DNA of 49,622 nt from Novipirellula herctigrandis (GTDB lineage Bacteria; Planctomycetota; Planctomycetia; Pirellulales; Pirellulaceae), in the NCBI GenBank assembly GCA_007859835.1, contig SJPJ01000001.1, forward strand, positions 7,696,019 to 7,745,640, in the 5' to 3' direction. How positions within the stretch are numbered: the first letter of the stretch is position 1; each line of letters begins with the position of its first letter. Both the position numbers and the translations under genes were made by a program. The notes beneath the pieces were generated by a model, which saw nothing but the letters and a program-made list of their open reading frames with translations, was not told the origin of the DNA and ran no database searches. Shown here one piece after another: positions 8,736-17,606 of this stretch.

Positions 8736-10254
8736 TTGTGGTCAAAAAAATCGGACGATCCTTTTAACCGACTAAATTCGAGTTTACGTCGGCACGTGAG
8801 TTCGAGTTTTGAGTCGAGATTGAAGCGAAGTTGTACTGTGGCAAGGAAAAATTGAACCAAAACCCACTCACCGCGCAGCAGATATCACATCGATTGTCTT
8901 GAGACCGAAGTGGCGCGAGCCAGTGATGGCCAAACGAATTATGCAACGCGTCGATACGATCGAAGCAAGCCGCCAAGGCGTTTGGTCGTTTCGATTTCAG
9001 CATGCATATCAGGCGGACGATAGATCGTCACGATCAGTTCGTTGTTTAGACCCTGATGATTCCGTTCGGTGTGATAGTATTCAAGGAAGCTTCGAACAGC
9101 CTTTCGAGTCGGGTTCTCGGCAAAGAGAATCCGTTTGTAAAGGCACTCGGATTTCAACGATCCGAAAAATCTTTCCAGGTGTGCGTTCAAGTTCGGGCTT
9201 CGCGGCGGCAACCGTACTGGCTTCACGCCTTCGTTGCGTAGGAAGTCTCGAAACGATTGACTGAATGTTGCATCGCGGTCCATGATCAAGTACTTTTTGT
9301 CCTTGAAAAAACCATCCTCATGGTTGGTCAGCTCGAGGGCAATTGTCTTCATCCACGCCTGGTTCGGATTGGTGGTGCAGCCAGCGAAATGGACACGGCG
9401 TGTTTTCAGTTCCATGCCAAACAGCAAATAGTAAGTCGTCAGTCCCTTCTTGGTCCAGACTTCCACGGTGGTGAAGTCACTCGCGGCCATCACGTCCCAG
9501 TACGCCTGCAAAAATGTCTCCCATGATCCTGTGCGTTTGCGGTCCGGTGCCGGCTCAAAGCCGTGGGCTTTGAGGATGTTGCCAATGGTGGAGTCGCAGA
9601 TGTTGTAGCCGAGGTCCGACAACGCACCGCTGATACGATCGTAGCCCCAAGTCGGATTCTCTTTCGCGAACTTCACGGTCAAATCAACGATCACTTGGCG
9701 CACCGTTGGCCGGCCATATTTCTTCTCTTTGCGATCGGAGTAGTCCCACCTATTGACAACCAATTGTCAATGCAATCGCAGGATTGTGTCCGGTGTGAAC
9801 AGAGTCCCAAACTGCTCAAGTGCTTTGCGTCCGAGAATTTTGCATTTGACTGCCAATCGACGGCGTTGAGCATCGGTCAGCAGGATTCGCTTCTTGCCGA
9901 ACTGCTCTTTGAGAACGGCATTTTCGGTGCGAAGGTACTCAATGGCATCTTGTTGTTGTCGATTGATCCAACTGGCAAGGATTACAGCGAACAACTGCCA
10001 CGGCTGTAGAATGAATTTCATCGGCGTCTCGGTGGTCGGGAAAACCCGAGACGATCATTGGTGCTGGGGCAAATGTAAACCAGCATTGACAAGCTGCTGA
10101 GCGATCAGAGCTTGAAGCCGTTCCGGTGAGAACGGTTGCGGGAAGATTGCCGACGAATTTGCAGACTTCAATTCGGCCGATATCCACCGATGTCGATAGC
10201 TTGAATGACAGGTTTTCGCGGTGTCTAATGCTCGGCGGAGTTTTTTTACCCCAC
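8736..10254 (-). mobile_element. Insertion sequence, copy 1 (near full length, IS481-like rve transposase)
   Basis: The element runs from about 8736, where the end reads TTGTGGTCAAAAAAATCGG, to about 10254, where the minus strand reads GTGGGGTAAAAAAACTCC. The two ends are imperfect terminal inverted repeats. Related right ends occur at 16507, 32976 and 47742. The inside carries a transposase gene with one internal stop codon. Length is about 1.5 kb. No target-site duplication is evident. The family assignment is tentative; the ends and the transposase are what the sequence shows. Confidence 0.75.
8939..10021 (-). pseudogene. rve-type DDE transposase with a single in-frame stop codon
   Basis: The frame is intact for 360 codons except for one TGA at about 9767-9769. 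The first part (84 residues, MKFILQPWQLFAVILASWIN) is a helical region with a leucine-rich segment. After ILRLH comes the stop, then QLVVNRWDYSDRK and the rest of the protein in the same frame. The catalytic domain has a degenerate first block (DFTTVEVWT), then LIMDRDATFSQ and HLERFFGSLKSE, and ends RLGGLLRSYRRVA. A CGA-to-TGA change in an Arg codon would explain the stop. Unless suppressed, the transposase is dead. Confidence 0.85.
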
Positions 10255-10608
10255 GGCACCTACCTCCAACTAGATTTATGTTGATTCATAGCCACCGGAT
10301 CTGCGTAACATGTTACGAAGGTGGACGGCGAGGGTAGGGCTTTGCCGACAAAACCGCAGACGCCATTCCGGCGGAGAGATCCCGATGTCGATTGCTCGAA
10401 AATCTGGTGTTACGGTGTTTAATGCGCGGCTGAGTATTTTGACTGGACGGGACCAATGTTGACTTGGCTAACCATGAGGGAGGGTGGTTGTCCCTCAGGG
10501 GCCTACACTTGCAGCTGATTTGCTCTCGTATTTGCCATTATCGATCGTTCCTTGTTTTGAGTGGGCGTTCACCGGATCGGGAAAGCAAAGCCCGTAGAAA
10601 ATGGGGCG
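10255..10608. other. Intergenic stretch with a solo end of a related insertion sequence
   Basis: No gene is visible. Bases 10341-10436 resemble 10147-10241, the leader inside copy 1. Shared blocks include TTGCCGAC, CGATGTCGAT and CGGTGT(T/C)TAATGC. The segment ends near 10450 with GAGTATTTTGAC, like the left terminus of copy 1. This looks like the remaining left end of a second, related element. A hairpin at about 10475-10500 (TGAGGGA pairing with TCCCTCA) may end the helicase transcript. Confidence 0.5.
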
Positions 10609-13600
10609 TCAGGATTGAGTGAAATGGTCGACCTGGACTGCTAGTTCTGCGTAGCGGCAGAATGTGTTAGCAAGTTGCATTTGACGAGGGGTTCGGCAAG
10701 CGGGCTCAAAGAGCTTGGGTGCGGCAACCATGATTGTCATGCACTTGGAGCGACTCGTTGCGACATTTAGTCGGTTGGGATCGTACAGGAACTCCATGCC
10801 GCGTGGGGCATCATCGGCTGAGGAGCTGGCGGTGCTGTAGATCAAAACCGGGGCTTCTTGGCCCTGGAATTTGTCGACGGTTCCGATTCTGGCTCGGTCA
10901 CCGATCGCTGCTGATAACGCGTCAACTTGTGCGTTGTAGGGGGCGACGATCAGAATGTCTTTAGGCTCGAGTTCGTTGATGTCGTTTTCCTTGTCGCGCC
11001 ATCGCGTTGAACTTGTCAGCAGGTGCTGCACGATCGCGGATACGACCGCGACTTCTTCGTCGCTGCGGTTTTGGTTGCCCACATGATCGACCGATACAAG
11101 CCGCAGGCCTGTACCGGAAAGTGGGCCATTACCGAGGATGCAGATGTTCTGGCACTTCGGTTCAGATTTTAGACGCCCCTCATAGAATTGTTCCGATGTG
11201 AAATCACACACGTCGGGATGCAAACGATAGGTATCGGCAAGAAAGATTCCCTGCGAGTCTTTGATCGTGGAGCCGTCTTGAATCAGATGGGCAAGTGCCG
11301 CGATGTCGGCCCCCTCGGGGTGAGCGGCGCGTTGTGGTTGTTCCAGTTGCTGCGGATCGCCCAACAAGATGACGTTCTTGGCGGCCCGCATTGCCGATAG
11401 TGCGACGGCCAACGACATCTGACCGGCTTCGTCAACGAACAGGTAGTCGAGGATTCCTTCGGCCGGTTCGCTCGACCAAAGCCAAGCGGTCGCACCCACG
11501 ACGGTGCCCGCGCTGACTGCATCGAGAGCGTCCGGGTTGCTGTTCAAAACGGTGATTCTGTCGACGGTGTCCTTTTCTCCCTTCTTTGGCTTGTGCGCAA
11601 AGGTGCATTTGCCTTCTTGGTCGAATTTGGCGGCTTCATTCAGTAAGTTCGCGATCACCTTATGGCTGACCGCTGTCACCCCAACCTTCTTGCCCTGCGA
11701 TGCCAGTGCCACGATCATGCGGGCGGCGTGGTACGTCTTTCCTGTTCCCGGCGGTCCCTGGATCGGAAGCACGCTTTGATCGAGATCCAACGCCACTGCG
11801 GTCGCGACCGAAACTGATTCACCGTTGAGCGGTAAGGAAAGCGTCAGTAGACGCGGTGGGCGCCCGCACAACAAGTCGGTTCGGGCACAGCGTTGGTTTT
11901 CATTGGGCCATGACGATGACGCAACTTCTCGAGCAAACTCAAGCAGAGAATCGGGTTGGGTGCCGGGGGCGACTAGATCGTGAACGAAAACAGATGTGGG
12001 ATGAAAGTCGCTCGATTTGCCAGTCTTCTTGATTGAAATGCTTCGCGACTGCGGATTGATATCGACAACCGTTCCGACGGTAAGACCATCGCGGTGCTTC
12101 AGGCAATGCCCGACACGCACCTTGTGTTCCTGGGCTGGATAGCGATAGACAGACGTAGGATTCCTGTCGCGACCCTGCGGCGAGATCTGTTCAACGAGTT
12201 CCAGACCCGCAACCGCCGCGTTCTCAAAAAGCAACTCCTCGTCTTCCAAATCGCGGTGGCGAAAGTACTCCCACCACACCGTTTTATCCTCGCGAAAGAA
12301 ATACTCCAGCAAATGCCCGGCAAGCCATCTTGCCTGCTGGGTCTCGGTGTCACGAACGTCGCCGGCGAGCAGTTTCAATTGCTCGCGGACATCAATGAAC
12401 GCAGCCTGACGCTCGATAGTTTCTGGTTTGCGATCGTCGCTCGATTGCGTCGGGCGGGGCAGCGGTCCGTGATCCAACGACACCAATGCTCGTTGTTCTT
12501 CTAGCCACTGATGTAACTTTAATGTCGATACGCAATCGTCCCGGTTGTAGGCCGCTACCAAGTCGAGCGTCTGCGGTTCAATCTGGTCGATGCCGCCCAT
12601 TTCGATTGCCCATTCGACTTCGCTGAGTGCCGGGCGGACATCGGCTAGATCAGCTCGTCGCTTGTAGCTGTAGAACGCCTCGAGTTTCTTGATCGAATAG
12701 CTCTCGACGCTCAACACCATGCTTTGCCGAACGACAGCATGCAAGTCGACAAACATTTCGCGCCGCAGAAAATCATCCAACGCATCTTCGTGCAATTGAT
12801 GACGGCTTGCCATCCGTTTTATCGCCGCCGGTTCGTACGGTGCGAAATGATAAACGTGAAAGTTCGGATGCGAGTTCTGCTGATCAATCAAGTCACGCAT
12901 CAGGCGATTAAAGGCCTCTCGTTCGGATTGGCGATGGAGGCTCCAATCCATCGAGTAAATCTCGTCTCGATCGACGTAGCCGAACAAGTATTCCAGCACT
13001 CCGTCGGGTGCGTGCGGATCGCCCTCGAAATCCAAGTAGATGTCACCGGGATCGGGTTCAGGCAGTCGCAAGAACCCCATCGGCGGCGGCTGCTTTTCCA
13101 GCGTTTCATCAGGCCAGACGATTGGCAAATGCTCGACGATGTTTTCACCGCTAGTTCGGCCGCGTTGCTGGATGCGAGCCTGATGGTGAACTTTCAGGAG
13201 TGACTCTTTGGATCCGACTGCAGGACGCTGGATACTTTCGGCATCAGCCTCTGCGAATGCGGTCAGTGTCGGCAACCCTTGGCGTCGAACTTCGCTGGCT
13301 TGCGACGTTTGAATTCCTGCGATAAATGACAAGTGGTCGTCGTTGCGTCGTCGATCATCACAGTGCGGGAACCAACGACAGACTTCGCAATGGGCGACCG
13401 GCTCGGGATAGAGGTTATGCAGGCAATCGCCCCCGGTTGACTCGATCAATTGGCGTTTGATCAGCTCGAAGTAGGCCCAATAGCCATCGAGTCGAAACAA
13501 CTCCTTCTCGAAAGCCTCCCGTTGATCCGTCGACGCTGGTTTGACCACATATGCAAACATGCTGCGACCGCCCTGGATCGCGGCAACACAATCCGAATAA

Positions 13601-14046
13601 CAGCAGAGTTGTAGAATCGTGCCGGCTTTGGTGTCCTGTGACAACTTGGTGTCGACGACCTCGTAACTCCAATCGCCAAGTTTGCTTTCTGCATCCACTC
13701 GAATCAGAAAGTCGGCACGACCCGCGAAAGGCCCGCAAGACAGCGCTGCTTGGAAAATGACGTCGACGCCTTCCCGCATCAGTTCTTCAGTAATTTCGGC
13801 TTGGCGAGTATCATCAAATTCGCTCAACGATTCGACACGCAACCCGCGGTCTTTCAATGATTGCAAATACGCATGTTCATGACGCAGGCCCTTTTCGGCG
13901 AGTCGATCCAGTCGGGCGTTAGAGCGAAACGGAATCTCCAAGTCCCCATTCGCCCGCCGCATATCGAGCGAAGTGGCGTGCCGACAGCCGAGGAAGTTTG
14001 CCAAATCGGTCGGCGACAATTGATAAGAGTTATTGGTCTTTCGCAC
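10609..14046 (-). CDS. RecB-like nuclease fused to an SF1 helicase (TM0106-type)
   Basis: A 1145-residue protein starting at GTG (14046) after a clear TAGGAG site. The N-terminal third resembles the TM0106 RecB/Cas4-like nuclease family: LSPTDLANFLGCRHATSLD, GRADFLIRV, the active-site pair in YEVVDTKLS, and a cysteine cluster CEVCRWFPHC preceded by another Cys, which may bind an iron-sulfur cluster. The middle has an RNase H/DnaQ-like fold (DIYLDFEGDP, and AAYNRDDCVSTLKLHQWL). The C-terminal third is a Dna2/UPF1-type helicase with Walker A GPPGTGKT at residues 764-771, DEAG box FVDEAGQMS, GDPQQLEQP, VDKFQGQEAPVLIYS and LNVATSRSK. Such fusions process DNA ends or may serve in defence; the role here is inferred. 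It stands alone among IS elements. Confidence 0.88.
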   Translation of the reverse strand: MRKTNNSYQLSPTDLANFLGCRHATSLDMRRANGDLEIPFRSNARLDRLAEKGLRHEHAYLQSLKDRGLRVESLSEFDDTRQAEITEELMREGVDVIFQAALSCGPFAGRADFLIRVDAESKLGDWSYEVVDTKLSQDTKAGTILQLCCYSDCVAAIQGGRSMFAYVVKPASTDQREAFEKELFRLDGYWAYFELIKRQLIESTGGDCLHNLYPEPVAHCEVCRWFPHCDDRRRNDDHLSFIAGIQTSQASEVRRQGLPTLTAFAEADAESIQRPAVGSKESLLKVHHQARIQQRGRTSGENIVEHLPIVWPDETLEKQPPPMGFLRLPEPDPGDIYLDFEGDPHAPDGVLEYLFGYVDRDEIYSMDWSLHRQSEREAFNRLMRDLIDQQNSHPNFHVYHFAPYEPAAIKRMASRHQLHEDALDDFLRREMFVDLHAVVRQSMVLSVESYSIKKLEAFYSYKRRADLADVRPALSEVEWAIEMGGIDQIEPQTLDLVAAYNRDDCVSTLKLHQWLEEQRALVSLDHGPLPRPTQSSDDRKPETIERQAAFIDVREQLKLLAGDVRDTETQQARWLAGHLLEYFFREDKTVWWEYFRHRDLEDEELLFENAAVAGLELVEQISPQGRDRNPTSVYRYPAQEHKVRVGHCLKHRDGLTVGTVVDINPQSRSISIKKTGKSSDFHPTSVFVHDLVAPGTQPDSLLEFAREVASSSWPNENQRCARTDLLCGRPPRLLTLSLPLNGESVSVATAVALDLDQSVLPIQGPPGTGKTYHAARMIVALASQGKKVGVTAVSHKVIANLLNEAAKFDQEGKCTFAHKPKKGEKDTVDRITVLNSNPDALDAVSAGTVVGATAWLWSSEPAEGILDYLFVDEAGQMSLAVALSAMRAAKNVILLGDPQQLEQPQRAAHPEGADIAALAHLIQDGSTIKDSQGIFLADTYRLHPDVCDFTSEQFYEGRLKSEPKCQNICILGNGPLSGTGLRLVSVDHVGNQNRSDEEVAVVSAIVQHLLTSSTRWRDKENDINELEPKDILIVAPYNAQVDALSAAIGDRARIGTVDKFQGQEAPVLIYSTASSSADDAPRGMEFLYDPNRLNVATSRSKCMTIMVAAPKLFEPACRTPRQMQLANTFCRYAELAVQVDHFTQS

Positions 14047-14099
14047 GTGTTTCTCCTAGTTGGGAATGATTGTACAAAAGATGCGAGAGCCCGTGACGT

Positions 14100-14303
14100 T
14101 CAAACCCAACTGACCGTTCCCTCTCCCCAGTCTACATCAAAGTTGCCACCACATTCGCAGCACTGGAAACTGTCCTGCCCCATTGGGTCAACAACATCGA
14201 CCGTAAGTAGTTCGTCGCAATGGGGACAAGTGACTTCCGTCTCACCAAACAAGGCACCGGGGAAGCAGAGTTCGTACATCGTGATTGGATCTAGTTCGTC
14301 CAT
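14100..14303 (-). CDS. Small zinc-ribbon protein (CPxC type)
   Basis: A 67-residue acidic protein with two cysteine pairs, CPHC and CCEC, spaced about 23 residues apart, as in small planctomycete 'CPXCG' cysteine-rich proteins. These presumably fold as a zinc ribbon. I start it at the ATG at 14303 (MDELDPITMYE), preceded by GTGAGAAGG, although an ATG at 14327 in the same frame is possible. It lies upstream of the nuclease-helicase gene on the same strand, 53 bases away, so they could share a transcript. The function is unknown. Confidence 0.7.
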   Translation of the reverse strand: MDELDPITMYELCFPGALFGETEVTCPHCDELLTVDVVDPMGQDSFQCCECGGNFDVDWGEGTVSWV

Positions 14304-14821
14304 TGCCTTCTCACTTCCCGCTGACATAAATCAGTAGGGCCAGCTTTGTACTGTTTGGGAATTGCCGGAAGGTGGGGTGAGAAAGAAGGCAAAGAGGGAC
14401 CTCGATGTATTGTAACGCATTACGTGTCGTTAAAGTCATGCACGTTTACGAAACTCCGACGTTCGTCCATAAACTCATTTGCAATGCAAATTGGCGACTT
14501 CGTGAACAACCGGAAAAACCGCCTATGACCAACGTCAAGCTCGCAGTGTGTGCGACAATCTGTCCGGGCAGCGATTGTACCCTTCGCAGCCTATGCAATT
14601 ACCTGTTATTGCGAAACAGTCGGATGGTTCTTTCGTTCAAGTAATCGTGTTCCTGATTGTTTTCAGAACGCTGGCGAAGTAGAATCCTCGGTTGTTCGCA
14701 TCGAGTGGCAATCCATCAACTAACCAGTTTGGATGATGAGTAGCAGCCCGTTGCAAATGCGTGGATGAAGAAGATCAGAATTTAGACGTTTGTGTTCCTG
14801 CTTGATTTTATGGAAGCCACT
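14304..14821. other. Intergenic region, no gene seen
   Basis: About 520 bases between divergent genes. Small open frames such as the one at 14405-14644 show no protein-like features. A GGAAG ribosome binding site for the LRR-like gene lies at 14812-14816. Confidence 0.5.
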
Positions 14822-15826
14822 ATGTCCAATAGCATGGTCCTTACAAAAGAAATCGTCGAACAACTTTTGGCCAGCGGTGAATTCGCTTCGGACAGTGTGG
14901 AAGAGTATACGGAGTTAGCAGATGAAGCTACTGCTGAAGCTTTGTCGACAGTCGGCGGCAGCCTTATTCTCTGTGGCTTGACTTCAATTTCGGATGCCGC
15001 TGCCGAAGCCTTGGCAAAAAATTGCGATTTTTTGAATCTGAGCGGCTTGACTTCGATTTCGGATGCCGCTGCCGAAGCCTTGGCGAAACATTGCGACGAA
15101 TTGCGTCTCGATGGCTTAACTTCCATATCTGAGAGTGCCGCCAAGGCCTTATCAACACAGTGTGGCGACCTAACCTTACGGGGCTTGACTTCAATTTCGG
15201 ATGTCGCCGCCGAAGCCTTAGCGAAACATAAGGGCGATTTGGATCTCGGTGAGCTGAAGTCAATTTCAGATGTCGCTGCCGAAGCCTTGGCGAAACATAA
15301 AGGCGATTTGTGTCTCGGTCTGGAGTCAATTTCAGATGTTGCTGCGGTTGCGCTATCTCGCCATGAGGGCCGCCTGTGTCTCGACGATTTGGAGTCACTA
15401 TCGGACAATTCCCCAGAGTCACTTGCTTCACTTACTGCCAAACTTGCTCAGTCGTACTGCATTGACTTTTATAACCTTGAACAACTTTCAGATATCGCTG
15501 CCGAATCGCTGTCCAAACAAGAGTGCGAGCTTTCATTTTACTCCCTTGAATCGCTTTCAGATAATGCCGCCACAGCGTTGGGCAATCATTGTGGACGACT
15601 CTACCTATATTCACTAGTCAATTTGTCCGACGATGCTGCGATTGCTTTGGCAAAACACGAGGATCCACTTGAGATTGAAGGACCTTTGAATTTAGGTGAC
15701 GAAGCAAGGGAAGCTTTAAAGAAGCAGAAACGGCGGGTACTGGAATGGGATGAGGTCGTGTTCAGCTTAGAGGATCCAGGATCGAAACTTGGAGACGAAT
15801 CCGAGGATGACGAAGAAGACGATTAA
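14822..15826 (+). CDS. LRR-like protein with 23-residue SISDAAAEALAKH repeats
   Basis: A 334-residue protein with no signal peptide. I use the ATG at 14822 because GGAAG sits five bases upstream; ATG 14810 is an alternative. From about residue 40 it consists of about ten repeats of roughly 23 residues with the pattern L-x-L-x-G-L-x-S-I-S-D-x-A-A-E-A-L-A-K-H. Repeats two to five are near-identical in DNA as well (69-base period, from about 14980). Later copies diverge and shift toward LESLSDNAATAL. The tail is acidic (DESEDDEEDD). This resembles planctomycete leucine-rich-like repeat families that presumably form a solenoid. No catalytic domain is visible; a binding or recognition role is inferred. 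Confidence 0.8.
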   Translation: MSNSMVLTKEIVEQLLASGEFASDSVEEYTELADEATAEALSTVGGSLILCGLTSISDAAAEALAKNCDFLNLSGLTSISDAAAEALAKHCDELRLDGLTSISESAAKALSTQCGDLTLRGLTSISDVAAEALAKHKGDLDLGELKSISDVAAEALAKHKGDLCLGLESISDVAAVALSRHEGRLCLDDLESLSDNSPESLASLTAKLAQSYCIDFYNLEQLSDIAAESLSKQECELSFYSLESLSDNAATALGNHCGRLYLYSLVNLSDDAAIALAKHEDPLEIEGPLNLGDEAREALKKQKRRVLEWDEVVFSLEDPGSKLGDESEDDEEDD

Positions 15827-15930
15827 GAGTTGTGCGTGGCAAGGTCCTGTGTTGTCGAAGCGCAATGCAATGTGCAGTTAATTTTGCCCACGATTTTGTT
15901 CCGTAGTTTTCCACTGTTTGAGAAATTTAA

Positions 15931-16500
15931 ATGGGTACCGATGTAGATCTCCAATCTGGCGTGCTGGTCCACTACCTGACCGTGGTTAAGATGTTGGAAT
16001 TGTCGAAGCAAGGTGTCGAACTAGTTAAAGAGCAACTTCTTTCGGACACAGAGTTTTGTGAGACAATCTCCTCCTTCAAGGCGTGGTTCAGTGAACCAGA
16101 TCAGTCTGGTTTCGTCGAAACGGGCAACGCAAAAACTTGGCTTGAAAAGGTCCGGTCACACCATACCTTCCAAGCTTGGCTATGCAGATGGTGCGAGGCC
16201 AATCAATGCGAAATTGGGAGGTACGAGCAATACGACATGGACGATCTCGTGGAACGATCCATTGCACTTCCCGTGCGTTTAGCCGCGAGTCACATGGGGA
16301 TTGAAATGCCTAGATTTCAGGTGCGGGCATTTGCGAATTCAAAACTGACTAATCTTTGGAATATTGAGCTAGGGCATGTTTACTTCGATTTCAGAGTCGA
16401 GGATTGTTTCGAGTTCAAACTCACCGAAATGGGCGCAGCTTTACAGAAACAGCTAGACGTCGAACTAGACGTTTCCGAATGGGCAACTGTATCTTACTAA
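15931..16500 (+). CDS. Hypothetical protein following the LRR-like gene
   Basis: A 189-residue protein (MGTDVDLQSGVLVHYLTVVK) that I do not recognise. It is acidic, with no signal peptide, no membrane span and no clear repeats. A His-rich spot (VRSHHTFQAWLCRWCE) and a Phe-rich stretch (YFDFRVEDCFEFKL) are the only distinctive segments. It lies 104 bases after the LRR-like gene on the same strand and ends just before an IS remnant, so it may be the intact last gene of a two-gene unit. The function is unknown. Confidence 0.6.
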   Translation: MGTDVDLQSGVLVHYLTVVKMLELSKQGVELVKEQLLSDTEFCETISSFKAWFSEPDQSGFVETGNAKTWLEKVRSHHTFQAWLCRWCEANQCEIGRYEQYDMDDLVERSIALPVRLAASHMGIEMPRFQVRAFANSKLTNLWNIELGHVYFDFRVEDCFEFKLTEMGAALQKQLDVELDVSEWATVSY

Positions 16501-16506
16501 ATAGGC

Positions 16507-17230
16507 GTGTGGTCAAAAAAGTCAAACGAGCATTTAGGGTCAGTGAAAACCGAGGTTGCGTCGTCAGATACGGTCGGTATTTGGGTCGACAGCGATCCCG
16601 AATTAAGCGGTGCCATTAGAAAATTGTGTCAAAACGGCGGAACCGCGCAGCAGGCATCACACCAATGTCTTGAGACCGGAGTGGTGCGAGCGAGTGAGAA
16701 CGGGACGAGCTAAGCCGCACGTCGATACGATCGAAGCAAGCCACCGAGGTACTCGGTCGTTTCGATTTCAGCATCCATGTCCGGCGGTCGATCCATGGGC
16801 ACGATGAGCTCGTTGCCCAAACCCTGATGATTCCGTTCTGTGTGATAGTGATCGAGGAAACACCGAACAGCATTTCGCGTCGCGTTCTCGCCAAAGAGAA
16901 TCAGTTTGTAAAGGCACTCAGATTTCAACGATCCAAAGAATCGTTCTAAATGTGCGTTCAAGTTCGGGCTTCGCGGTGGTAACCGAACTGGTTTCACGCC
17001 TTCGTTGCGTAGGAAGTCTCGAAACGCCTTACTGAACGTTGCATCGCGGTCCATGATCAAGTACTTCTTGTTCTTGAGAAAACCATCCTCGTAGTTGGTC
17101 AACTCGCTGGCAATTGTCTTCATCCACGTTTTATTTGGATTGGTGGTGCAGCCCGCGAAGTTGACTCGCCGTGTTTTCAGTTCCATAACAAAGAGCAGAT
17201 AGAACGTAGTCAGGCCACTCTTGGTCCAGA
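16507..17230 (-). mobile_element. Insertion sequence, copy 2 (truncated by the IS3-family element)
   Basis: The right end reads GTGTGGTCAAAAAAGTC at 16507. The body then follows copy 1 closely until 17230 (TTGGTCCAGA), where the IS3-family element begins. The upstream half of the transposase and the left terminus are missing from this location and are not found across the IS3 element. Confidence 0.8.
16710..17230 (-). pseudogene. Transposase fragment, C-terminal half
   Basis: The frame reads in from 17230 as WTKSGLTTFYLLFVMELKTR and continues to SYRRAA. It keeps the LIMDRDATFSK and HLERFFGSLKSE catalytic blocks but lacks the N-terminal DNA-binding region and first catalytic Asp. It is about 85 percent identical by eye to copy 1 over this stretch and has no start or promoter of its own. 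Confidence 0.85.
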
Positions 17231-17301
17231 TGGAATGCTCCCCAAAACCTGCTCCATGAGTTATGAAAGTCTATCAGCCAAGATTAACGAAAGGACTTTC
17301 A

Positions 17302-17580
17302 ATGAAGAATCGAAAACGACATTCCCCCGAGCAGATCGTCAAAAAGCTGCGTGACGCCGATGCGTTGCTCGCGGCCGGCAAGAGCGTTGGCGAAGTCTTG
17401 CAGATGCTCGAGGTCAGCGAAGCGACGCTCAGTCGCTGGCGAAGCCAGTACGGCGGCATGAAGAGCGAAGAAGCCAAACGATTGAAAATGCTCGAGGAAG
17501 AGAACAATCGGCTCAAGAAGATCGTCGGGGATCAAGCCCTCGACATACAAATGCTCAAGGAAATCACCAAGGGAAACTGA
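17302..17580 (+). CDS. IS3-family transposase OrfA
   Basis: A 92-residue protein from the ATG at 17302 (MKNRKRHSPEQIVKKLRDAD), with AAAGGAC upstream; the frame is open from 17263. It contains a helix-turn-helix (SVGEVLQMLEVSEATLSRWR) that binds the IS ends, followed by a leucine-zipper-like coiled coil (LKMLEEENNRLKKIVGDQAL). This is the standard layout of IS3-family OrfA. The OrfB frame lies at -1 and is open back through the AAGGGAAAC region near 17570, which suits programmed frameshifting to an OrfAB fusion. Confidence 0.9.
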   Translation: MKNRKRHSPEQIVKKLRDADALLAAGKSVGEVLQMLEVSEATLSRWRSQYGGMKSEEAKRLKMLEEENNRLKKIVGDQALDIQMLKEITKGN

Positions 17581-17606
17581 CAAGCCCTCAGTCGCGACGT
17601 GATGCG

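Noticed and set aside
8490-8855. Plus-strand open frame of 121 codons at the island edge
   Set aside because: It runs across the IS end boundary, has shadow-like composition and shows no family resemblance.
10609-14046. Cas4-like motifs considered as evidence for a CRISPR system
   Set aside because: The nuclease domain is of the broader RecB/TM0106 type fused to a helicase. No Cas1, Cas2 or array is visible in the window.
14980-15400. Regular 69-base DNA repeats, considered as a possible CRISPR array
   Set aside because: The units are contiguous, in frame and encode protein repeats with no unique spacers. No cas genes are present.
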